A stretch of 64,000 nucleotides of DNA from Avedoeria sp964651245 (GTDB lineage Bacteria; Chloroflexota; Anaerolineae; Epilineales; Epilineaceae), in assembly GCA_964651245.1 (NCBI GenBank), contig CAZYVI010000010.1, forward strand, positions 1 through 64,000, given 5' to 3'. Positions within the stretch are counted from its first letter, which is position 1, and every line of letters starts with the position of its first letter. The notes beneath the pieces are model-generated. The model saw only the letters and a program-made list of their open reading frames with translations, did not search any database and was not told the origin of the DNA. The translations under genes and the position numbers were made by a program. Positions 46,077 to 53,037 of the stretch are shown piece by piece.

Positions 46077-47525
46077 TCAGCGGCCCGGTCGCCGCGCCGC
46101 CGAGGCGCGCCCCGCGGCGGACCCGACGATCGTCACGACGGCCGCCGCCACCGGCGCGACCACAAACGCCCCGACGTCCAGCCCCCCGGGCCCGGACTGC
46201 AGCACCAGCAGCCGCAGCCCGGCCGCCAGCGAGCCGTCGCGCACCGTGCCGAGCGCGACGACGGCCGCCACGCCGGCGACGGCGCCGGCCAGCGCGGCGC
46301 GGCGGTCCGTGCGCGGGTCGAGGCCCAGGAACACCGGCACCACCGTGGCGGCGGCCAGCAGGTCGGCGATGAGGAAGAGCCGCAGCACGCTGACGTTGGC
46401 CAGCGCCAGCGCCACGGCCGGCACCGTCACCGCCACCGTCAGCCAGCGCGCCTGGCCGAGCGTGATCCGCCCGCCGGCGACATCGGCGGCGAACGTGGCC
46501 GCCAGCGCGTTCTCGAGCGTGTCGACGCTCGAGGCGACGAGGGCGACGGCCAGCGCGACGACGGCCGCCGTCAGCCAGACGGGTGCGCCGGCGACGAGGC
46601 GGAAGAGGGCGATCGACACGGGCGAGGTGGGGTCGAGGGCGGGGTCGGGCACGACACCGGCGCCGCGGGCCAGGATGCCGCTCAGGCCGACCGCCAGCAT
46701 GACCGGCAGCGTCAGCAGCGCTCCGCCCACGGCGCCGCGGACCAGCGTCGCCGGGTCGACGGCGGCCCAGCTCCGCTGCCAGTAGCCCTGGTGGAACAGG
46801 TTGGCGGCGGCGACGGCGATGCACAGGACGACGAACGCCGAAGCGCCCTCGCCGCTCGGGCGCAGCAGGCCCGACGCCTGCATCGCCGCCGCCGGCGCGT
46901 CGACGGCGCCGGCGACGCCGACGGCGGCCAGCGGGACGATGGCCAGGATGAGCCAGGCCTGGAGTCGGTCGGTGCGCAGCGATGCCGGCAGGCCGCCGAA
47001 GGCGGTGTAGGCCGTCGTCACGGTGGCGACGAGGGCGATCGGCGCCAGCCAGAGCGCCGATCGCTCGGGCGCGCCGGTCAGCAGGCCGACGACGCCGCCG
47101 ATCGCGGTGAGCTCGGCGGTCAGGAAGATGAACATGTAGAAGACCGACACCACCGCCACGTAGACCTGCATCGGCCGGCCGAAGCGCAGCCGGATCCAGT
47201 CGGTCAGCGTCACGCCGGCGGGCGCCGCGGCGCGCACCTTCGGCCCGAGCCAGGCCAAGGCCAGGAACGGCAGCCCGGCGGCCACGGCGTAGCCCGCCAC
47301 GCCGGCCAGCCCGACGGTGGCGCCGACCTCGGCCGGGGTGAACAGGATCCAGGCGCCGAGCCCGGCGGCGAAGAACGACAGCGCCAGCGGCCACGCCCCC
47401 TGGCTGCCGCGGGCGGTGAGGTAGACGTCGCGGTCGGCGCCGGCGCGCCGCCCGGCCGCGGCGCCCACGAGGCCGACGACGGCCATGACGGCGGCGGTGA
47501 GGGCGAGGGCGAGGGTCGGGGACAT
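46077..47525 (-). CDS. sodium:solute symporter (SSS family)
   Basis: A 482-residue membrane protein with about 13 helices. The ATG at 47525 has AAGGAGG ahead of it. SSS features include the unwound first helix region (GAWPLALSFFAAGLGAWILF), AGYAVAAGLPFLALAWLGPK, WIRLRFGRPMQVYVAVVSVF, TVTTAYTAFGGLPASLRTDR then LQAWLIL, the sodium-site stretch NLFHQGYWQRSWAA, and LVASSVDTLENALAA. The family takes up sugars, amino acids, urea or nucleobases with Na+; this sequence has no clear substrate signature, although the urea/polyamine-like subgroup is a possibility. Confidence 0.88.
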   Translation of the reverse strand: MSPTLALALTAAVMAVVGLVGAAAGRRAGADRDVYLTARGSQGAWPLALSFFAAGLGAWILFTPAEVGATVGLAGVAGYAVAAGLPFLALAWLGPKVRAAAPAGVTLTDWIRLRFGRPMQVYVAVVSVFYMFIFLTAELTAIGGVVGLLTGAPERSALWLAPIALVATVTTAYTAFGGLPASLRTDRLQAWLILAIVPLAAVGVAGAVDAPAAAMQASGLLRPSGEGASAFVVLCIAVAAANLFHQGYWQRSWAAVDPATLVRGAVGGALLTLPVMLAVGLSGILARGAGVVPDPALDPTSPVSIALFRLVAGAPVWLTAAVVALAVALVASSVDTLENALAATFAADVAGGRITLGQARWLTVAVTVPAVALALANVSVLRLFLIADLLAAATVVPVFLGLDPRTDRRAALAGAVAGVAAVVALGTVRDGSLAAGLRLLVLQSGPGGLDVGAFVVAPVAAAVVTIVGSAAGRASAARRPGR

Positions 47526-47618
47526 CGAGTCGCCTCCTTGTGCGCGAGTCACTCGATTATCCCACTGGGCGCGACGCCAATCGGCCGCGGACGATCCTTC
47601 TGCAGGGACGTGCGGCCG

Positions 47619-47637
47619 CACCCGTGCACCACGGGTG
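47619..47637. other. perfect 8-bp hairpin in the SSS-thiL divergent gap
   Basis: CACCCGTG and CACGGGTG are separated by CAC. The site lies between the symporter and thiL starts, and could be an operator for either gene or a chance fold. A -10-like TAGAAT (47679-47684) for thiL lies 40 nt away. Confidence 0.3.
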
Positions 47638-47761
47638 TCGGAGCGCCTCAAAGTGAGGTGACGGCAATCGGCCCAGGATAGAATCAAGCGATGTCCTTCC
47701 ACCACGACCGCGCCGTGGCCGGGAAATCGCCCCCGTTCGCCGGTCGACGGCGGAGCCTGGA

Positions 47762-48823
47762 GTGAGCGTCCGCGTCGCCGACCTCGGCGAGTTCCCGCTC
47801 ATCGACCGCCTGGCCGCCGTGCTGCGCGCCGCGGGCGCCGACGGCGCCGATCGGGGCGACGTGGCGCTCGGGATCGGCGACGACGTCGCGGTCCTCGACC
47901 TCGGCGCCCCGGTGCGGCTGCTGGCGACGGTCGACGCCCAGGTCGAGGGCGTCCACTTTCGGCGCGATCTGCTGGTGCCGGCCGACGTCGGCCACCGCGC
48001 CCTCGCCAGCGGCGCCAGCGACGTCGCCGCCGCCGGCGGCACGCCCCGCCACGCCCTCGTCAGCCTGGCGCTGCCGCCGGACACGGCGCTGAACTGGCTC
48101 GAGGCGGTCTACCGCGGCCTGGCCGCCGCCGCGGCGCGCTGGGGGATCGCCATCGTCGGCGGCAACGTCGCCCGCACCGCCGGGCCGTTGACGATCGACG
48201 TGACCGTCCTGGGCACGGCGCTGCCGGGCCAGGTCGTCGGCCGCGCCGGCGCCCGGCCGGGCGACCGGATCGTCGTCGTCGGCGCGCTCGGCGCGGCGGC
48301 GGCCGGCCTCCGGCTGGCCCTCGACCCCGCCGCGGCCGCCGGTGTCGCGCCGCGCGACCGCGCCGTGCTGCTGCGCGCCTGGCGCCGCCCGACGCCGCAG
48401 CTGGCCGCCGGCCGCGCCCTGGCCGCGTCCGGCGCGGTGACGGCGATGATCGACGTCAGCGACGGCTTCGCGGCCGACCTCGGCCACATCTGCGACGCCA
48501 GCGGCGTCGGGGCGCGCGTGGCGCTGGCCCGGCTGCCGCGGCCGCCGGCGTTGCGGCGCGCCGCCGTCCTCCTCGACGACGGCCGGCGCGATCGCTCCGA
48601 CCTGCCGCTCGACGTCGCCCTGGCGCTGGGCGGCGGCGAGGACTATGCGCTCGTCGCCACCGGCCCGCCGGCGACGGCGAGCGCCGCGATCGCCGCCGTC
48701 CGCCGTGCCGGCGGCCGTGCGGTCGAGGTGGGCGAGGTGGTCGCCGCGGGCGCCGGGCGCGTGGCGATGGACGCGAACGGCCGGGCGCGACCGCTGGGCG
48801 CCGGCGGCTGGCGCCACCTCTGA
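47762..48823 (+). CDS. thiL: thiamine-monophosphate kinase
   Basis: A 353-residue PurM/ThiL-fold kinase that phosphorylates thiamine monophosphate to thiamine diphosphate. The GTG start gives VRVADLGEFPLIDRL. Mg/ATP and substrate motifs are present: GIGDDVAVLDLG, VDAQVEGVHFRRD, ASGASDVAAAGGTPRHALVS, GGNVARTAGPLTIDV, MIDVSDGFAADLGHI and LGGGEDYALVATG. The length is normal for the family. It is a standalone gene: no other thiamine genes are nearby and no TPP riboswitch core was found in the upstream gap. The fused E1 in this window is a ThDP consumer. Confidence 0.93.
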   Translation: MSVRVADLGEFPLIDRLAAVLRAAGADGADRGDVALGIGDDVAVLDLGAPVRLLATVDAQVEGVHFRRDLLVPADVGHRALASGASDVAAAGGTPRHALVSLALPPDTALNWLEAVYRGLAAAAARWGIAIVGGNVARTAGPLTIDVTVLGTALPGQVVGRAGARPGDRIVVVGALGAAAAGLRLALDPAAAAGVAPRDRAVLLRAWRRPTPQLAAGRALAASGAVTAMIDVSDGFAADLGHICDASGVGARVALARLPRPPALRRAAVLLDDGRRDRSDLPLDVALALGGGEDYALVATGPPATASAAIAAVRRAGGRAVEVGEVVAAGAGRVAMDANGRARPLGAGGWRHL

Positions 48824-48992
48824 TCGGTGGCCGGCGCGTCCGCCACGCGGGCCGCGGCCCGATGTTGCGAAACGCTAATCGGCGCCCAATGCCGCCGCAA
48901 CGGCGCGCCCTTATCCTGAGCGCCGACACCGCCCCGTCGAACGCACCACTTGGCGCGCGCCCCGGCGCCCACGTCTGGGAGGATAACCCCGC

Positions 48993-50222
48993 ATGAACCC
49001 GCGACTCGTCACGATCGGGCTGTTTGCCACGGCGGCGCTGGCGACCGGATTGGGCCTGATGTTCCGGCCGGTCGTTCAGGCCGTTGCCGCCGCGGAGATC
49101 GGCCCGAGTGCGCTGGCTCGCCTCGAGCGCACCCTCGACCAGGCCGACGCCCGCCCGGCCGCCGCCCCGGGCCCGGACGACGCGGCCGGGGTCACCGCCG
49201 TCGTCGTGGCCGGACCGGACGGCGCCGTCGACGCCGGCCCCGGCTTTGTGGTCACCCACGTGGTGCCGGACAGCCCGGCCGCCGCGGCCGGCATCGCCCG
49301 CGGCGACATCGTCCTGGCCGTCGACGGCGACGCGGTGGCGGCCGTCGTCGACCTCCACCGCGCGCTGGACGGCCGGCCGGCCGGCGACACCGTGCGGCTG
49401 AAGGTGCAGCACGGCGACGACGTGCGCGACGTGACGCTCACGCTGGCCGAGGGCGGTTGGGCGCGCCTCGGGTTGGGCGGCTGCGGCGGCGCACTGCCGC
49501 ACCGCATCGCCGTGCAGTCCTTCGGCGCCGGCGGCGCGGCCGTGGTGGAGTCGGTCACCGCCGGCGGCCCGGCGGCGGCGGCGGGGCTCGTGGCGGGCGA
49601 CCGCATCACCGCGGTCGACGGCGAGAAGCTCGGCGGCGACACGATCGTCTTCCGGCATCGCATCGAGCGCGACGGCCGCGGCGGCCTGCACCGCTTCTTC
49701 TCGCGGTGGTTCGGGGGCGACGAGGCGGCGGCCGAGGACGAGGACGGTGGCGCATCCGCGCCGGCCGCCCCAGCCGCGCCGGCCGCGCCGGCCGACGACG
49801 ATCGCCTCGTGCCGGCGCCCGACGCGGGCGCCGATCCCGTCATCGTGCCGCTGCCCGGCGTGCCGGGCGCCGGCGAGGTCGTCGCCCGCGGCGGCCCGTC
49901 GTTGGCCGACGTGATCGCCCGCCACAAGCCCGGCGACCGCGTCACGCTGACCGTCGAGCGCGACGGCGAGGCGGCCCGCGACATCGAGGTCGTGCTCGGG
50001 ACGCACCCCGACGACGAGGGCAAGGCCTTCCTCGGCGTGCGCTACGCGGCCGCCTTCGGCCACGCCGCCGTCTTCCCGGGCCTGCCCGGACTGCCGCTGC
50101 CCGGCGCGCCGCTCGACGACGCGCTCGTCGTCCCGGCGGTGCCGGCCGTGCCCGCCGCACCGGCCCAACCCAACGCCGCGCCCGAGCCCGGCGTCGACGC
50201 ACCGCCGTCCGACGCCAACTGA
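48993..50222 (+). CDS. membrane-anchored PDZ-domain protein
   Basis: A 409-residue protein with an N-terminal signal or anchor helix (LVTIGLFATAALATGLGLMF). PDZ domain 1 spans about 75-150 (VVTHVVPDSPAAAAGIARGD, then DIVLAVDGDAVAAVVDLHRA). A second PDZ half-domain is at about 165-230 (VVESVTAGGPAAAAGLVAGD). Later, about 300-345 repeats PDZ-type strands (HKPGDRVTLTVERDGEAARD). No trypsin-like or other protease catalytic site is present, so it is not a HtrA. It probably binds peptide C-termini in the envelope. The sensor kinase gene follows 181 nt downstream on the same strand and may be regulated with it. Confidence 0.75.
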   Translation: MNPRLVTIGLFATAALATGLGLMFRPVVQAVAAAEIGPSALARLERTLDQADARPAAAPGPDDAAGVTAVVVAGPDGAVDAGPGFVVTHVVPDSPAAAAGIARGDIVLAVDGDAVAAVVDLHRALDGRPAGDTVRLKVQHGDDVRDVTLTLAEGGWARLGLGGCGGALPHRIAVQSFGAGGAAVVESVTAGGPAAAAGLVAGDRITAVDGEKLGGDTIVFRHRIERDGRGGLHRFFSRWFGGDEAAAEDEDGGASAPAAPAAPAAPADDDRLVPAPDAGADPVIVPLPGVPGAGEVVARGGPSLADVIARHKPGDRVTLTVERDGEAARDIEVVLGTHPDDEGKAFLGVRYAAAFGHAAVFPGLPGLPLPGAPLDDALVVPAVPAVPAAPAQPNAAPEPGVDAPPSDAN

Positions 50223-50403
50223 CGGGCGCGTCCGTCGTGCGGGTCGCGCCGGCCCGCCCAACGATCGACCGGCGCCGGGATGGGCGTGGCCGTCGCGTGA
50301 CGGCCGCGCTCATCCCGCGTCCCACCACCGTCGCGCTCGGCGACCGGCGCCGCCCGCACCGCCTCTCAGCGCCGCTTCTCAGCACTGCCTCTCAGGGGCC
50401 GCC

Positions 50404-52134
50404 ATGATGACGCTCCGCTCGATCCGCACCCGTCTCGTCGCCCTGACGATCGTCGTCGCCTTGCTGGGGGTCGCCGTCGCCGGCGCCCTGGCGCAGTCGC
50501 TCGTGGCGCGGGTCCTGGAGGCCCGCCAGTTGGCCGCCCTGCGCCAGACCGCGACGACGATCGCCCTGCAGGCGCGGCCGCTGGTGGCCGCCGCGGCCCG
50601 GCCCGTCCTCGAGGACTTGACCCGCACCTCGAGCTTCCTGGCCGACGCCCAGGTGACGATCCTCGACCCCGCCGAGGAGGTCCTGGCCGACTCCGGCCCG
50701 CGCGTCGTGGCCGACCACTTCGTGTTCGTCGCCGCGCCGGACGGGGCTTCGCTGCCGGCCCCGCCGGTCACCAGCACGCTGCTCGTACGACACCTCCGCG
50801 GCGCGCTGGGCGACCACGTCGTCCTGGCGCCGGCCGACCCGGCCGAGGCGATGCCGGGCGACCCCACGCCGACGGAGCCGTCCGCCGGCATGGTGCTGCG
50901 TTTCGTCGTCGACCACGGTGGCGAGCGGGTGGCCGCGCTGCGGGCGGGCGGCCCGTCGCTGACCGACGCGGTCGTCGTGTCGCGCACGCTGGAGGCCTCG
51001 GCGGGCGGCGTGACGACCGCCCGCTTCGCCGGCGTCCCCCTCGCCCGGCGCGAGGCCGTGGCGATCCAGGTGCCGATCGGCGACCCCGCGGCGCCGGCCG
51101 GCTACGTCCGGCTGCGCGACAGCGGCGCCGCGCGCGAGTCGGCGCTGGCCACGACGCGCCGCGCGTTCTCGCTGGCGGCGCTGGTGGCGGCGCTGGTGGC
51201 CGGCGCGGTCGGGATCGTGGTGGCGGGCAGCGTCCACGCCCCGCTGGCGGAGCTGACGGCGGTGACGGCGCGGATGAGCGCCGGCGACCTCGGGGCGCGG
51301 GCGCGCATCCGCGGCCGCGACGAGATCGCCCAGCTCGGCACCCAGTTCAACACGATGGCCGAGGCCCTCGCCGCCAGCTTCGCCGCCCTCGAAGCCGAGC
51401 GCGACGCGTTGCGCGCCTTCATCGCCGACGCATCGCACGAGTTGCGGACGCCGATCACCGCCCTGTCGAACTTCAACGAGCTCCTGGCCGGCGCCGCCGT
51501 CGACGACGCCGCAGCGCGGGCCGAGTTCGTGGCCGAGAGCCGCCGCCAGCTCGACCGATTGCGGCGGCTGACCGCCCAACTGCTCGACCTCTCGCGCCTC
51601 GACGCCGGCCTGGTCGAGCTCGACCGCGCGCCGGTCGACGCCGGCGCGCTGCTGGCCGAGGCGGCGGCCGCCCACGCGCCGGCCGCCGCCGCCCGCGGCA
51701 TCCGCATCGACGTCGCCGCGCCCGAGGGGGCGGTCGCGCTGGCGGCCGACCGCGAGCGGCTGGCGGCGGCCGTGTCGAACCTCGTCGACAACGCCGTGAA
51801 ATATGCACCGCCCGGCAGCCGCGTCACGCTCGGCGCCGACCGCGGCGACGCCGCCGCCGCCGGCGCGCCCGCGGCCGGCCGGCCGGGTACCGCGCAGCGC
51901 ACGCCCACGGTCCGGATTTGGGTCGCCGACCGCGGCCCCGGCGTCGACCCGGACGAGGCCGATCGCCTGTTCGACCGCTTCTACCGCGGCCGGCGCGGCA
52001 CCGACGGGGTCGACGGCACCGGCCTGGGGCTGGCGATCGTCCAGAGCACCGCCCGCGCCCACGGCGGCCGCGCCACCGTCGCGCCGGTCGACGGGGGCGG
52101 CTGCCGCTTCGTGATCGAGCTGCCGCGCGGCTGA
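50404..52134 (+). CDS. sensor histidine kinase with HAMP domain
   Basis: A 576-residue membrane kinase. TM1 is at about 10-30 (LTIVVALLGVAVAGALAQSL). An extracytoplasmic sensor domain (about 35-250) follows, then TM2 (about 255-280, SLAALVAALVAGAVGIVVAG), HAMP (about 280-335), an H-box with H345 (ADASHELRTPI), an N-box (NLVDNAVKYAPPGS) and G-boxes (DRGPGVD, DGTGLGLAIVQ). A 25-residue Ala-rich insert splits the ATP lid region. No response regulator is adjacent. The only one in the window (32611-33327) is 17 kb away, so pairing is speculative. The sensed signal is unknown. Confidence 0.92.
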   Translation: MMTLRSIRTRLVALTIVVALLGVAVAGALAQSLVARVLEARQLAALRQTATTIALQARPLVAAAARPVLEDLTRTSSFLADAQVTILDPAEEVLADSGPRVVADHFVFVAAPDGASLPAPPVTSTLLVRHLRGALGDHVVLAPADPAEAMPGDPTPTEPSAGMVLRFVVDHGGERVAALRAGGPSLTDAVVVSRTLEASAGGVTTARFAGVPLARREAVAIQVPIGDPAAPAGYVRLRDSGAARESALATTRRAFSLAALVAALVAGAVGIVVAGSVHAPLAELTAVTARMSAGDLGARARIRGRDEIAQLGTQFNTMAEALAASFAALEAERDALRAFIADASHELRTPITALSNFNELLAGAAVDDAAARAEFVAESRRQLDRLRRLTAQLLDLSRLDAGLVELDRAPVDAGALLAEAAAAHAPAAAARGIRIDVAAPEGAVALAADRERLAAAVSNLVDNAVKYAPPGSRVTLGADRGDAAAAGAPAAGRPGTAQRTPTVRIWVADRGPGVDPDEADRLFDRFYRGRRGTDGVDGTGLGLAIVQSTARAHGGRATVAPVDGGGCRFVIELPRG

Positions 52135-52155
52135 CCGGCCGCGGCGGCGCGGGCG

Positions 52156-52488
52156 TCAGGCGACGCTGCCGCCGCCGCCCGTCCCGCCGGCGTCGGTCGT
52201 CGCCTGGTCGATCGCCTTCTCGACCGACTCGACCACCTCGCCACCGAGGTTCGTGCCGGTCCGCGCACCGCTCTCGGCCGGGACGGACGCCGTGATCACG
52301 CCGCTCTCGCCGGGCATGATGATGGCCAGGATCACGTAGAGCAGCAGGCCCGAGCCGGCGAGCATGGACAGCAGCACCCACAGGATCCGCACCAGGGTCG
52401 GGTCCATGTTGAAGTACTGGCCGAGGCCGGCGCAGACGCCGAACAGGATCCGACCCTGCTGCGGGCGGACGAGTTGCTTGGTCGGCAT
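52156..52488 (-). CDS. PspC-domain membrane protein
   Basis: A 110-residue protein with the PspC signature: GRILFGVCAGLGQYFNMDPT then LVRILWVLLSMLAGSGLLLY. The conserved C-x-G-(L/I)-x-x-Y-F and L-x-R(I/V)-x-(W/F) are intact, with one or two membrane helices and a Thr/Gly/Ser tail. PspC takes part in the phage-shock response by recruiting PspA or toastrack partners. CAAGGAG precedes the ATG at 52488, fixing the start. It is a lone gene, convergent with the histidine kinase, and may be functionally linked to the LiaF-like pair at 40510-42134. Confidence 0.88.
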   Translation of the reverse strand: MPTKQLVRPQQGRILFGVCAGLGQYFNMDPTLVRILWVLLSMLAGSGLLLYVILAIIMPGESGVITASVPAESGARTGTNLGGEVVESVEKAIDQATTDAGGTGGGGSVA

Positions 52489-52565
52489 GGCGTTCTCCTT
52501 GGGGGTGGCGCGCGGCGCGCTGGCCGGCATGATTCGTCGGATCGGGCGGCAAGGCAAGCCGTCGA

Positions 52566-52594
52566 TTGACCCGGCTCGGCCGGGCTCCTAGAGT
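52566..52594 (+). promoter_or_regulatory. promoter for the DUF493-like gene
   Basis: TTGACC (52566-52571), 17 nt, TAGAGT (52589-52594). The ATG at 52693 leaves a leader of about 92 nt. Confidence 0.5.
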
Positions 52595-52692
52595 TGCGAC
52601 CGGCGCCGGCCGCCGGCCGGATTCCCCGACCCAACCACTCTACGCAGGTGCGCCGCGATGCGTTGCGCGGCGCGGATCGTTCAGGTGAGCCC

Positions 52693-53037
52693 ATGCCCAC
52701 GTCCCCGCCCGACCCCGACCCCCCGTTCCCGATCGGCGTCAACGACGACGGTTCGCTCGACGAGGCCACGCAGATCGCGCTGCTCGAGGCGCACTACGCC
52801 TTCCCCGGCGCGTTCACGATCGTGCTGATCACCCGCCCCGACGAGGCGTTCTTCGCCCTGCTGCAAGCCACGCTGGCCGCCGAGCAGGGCGTCGATGCGT
52901 TCGAGATCGAGACCCGGCCGTCGCGCAAGGGCAACTACGTCTCGTACCGGGTCCACGTCCACGTGCACAGCGCCCGGACGGCCCTGCAACGGCGCCGCGT
53001 CCTGGCGGCGCTGCCCGACCTCTACGCCGTGTTCTGA
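52693..53037 (+). CDS. DUF493/YbeD-like protein
   Basis: A 114-residue protein. The core (YAFPGAFTIVLITRPDEAFF, ALLQATLAAEQG, FEIETRPSRKGNYVSYRVHV, LQRRRVLAALPDLYAVF) has the strand-helix pattern of the YbeD/DUF493 ACT-like fold. The P-S-x-x-G-(K/N)-Y-x-S-(V/Y)-x-(V/I) motif and the D-L-Y-A-V end are hallmarks of the family. YbeD is small and cytosolic with an unclear, possibly regulatory, role. Its last 16 nt overlap the convergent glycosyltransferase gene. Confidence 0.82.
   Translation: MPTSPPDPDPPFPIGVNDDGSLDEATQIALLEAHYAFPGAFTIVLITRPDEAFFALLQATLAAEQGVDAFEIETRPSRKGNYVSYRVHVHVHSARTALQRRRVLAALPDLYAVF

Noticed and set aside
47526..47761. A possible TPP riboswitch before thiL
   Set aside because: No CTGAGA core and no matching second conserved loop are present; only a simple 8-bp hairpin is seen.
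32611..52134. Pairing of the response regulator (32611) with the histidine kinase (50404)
   Set aside because: They are the only such genes in the window but are 17 kb apart with separate contexts; nothing in the sequence links them.
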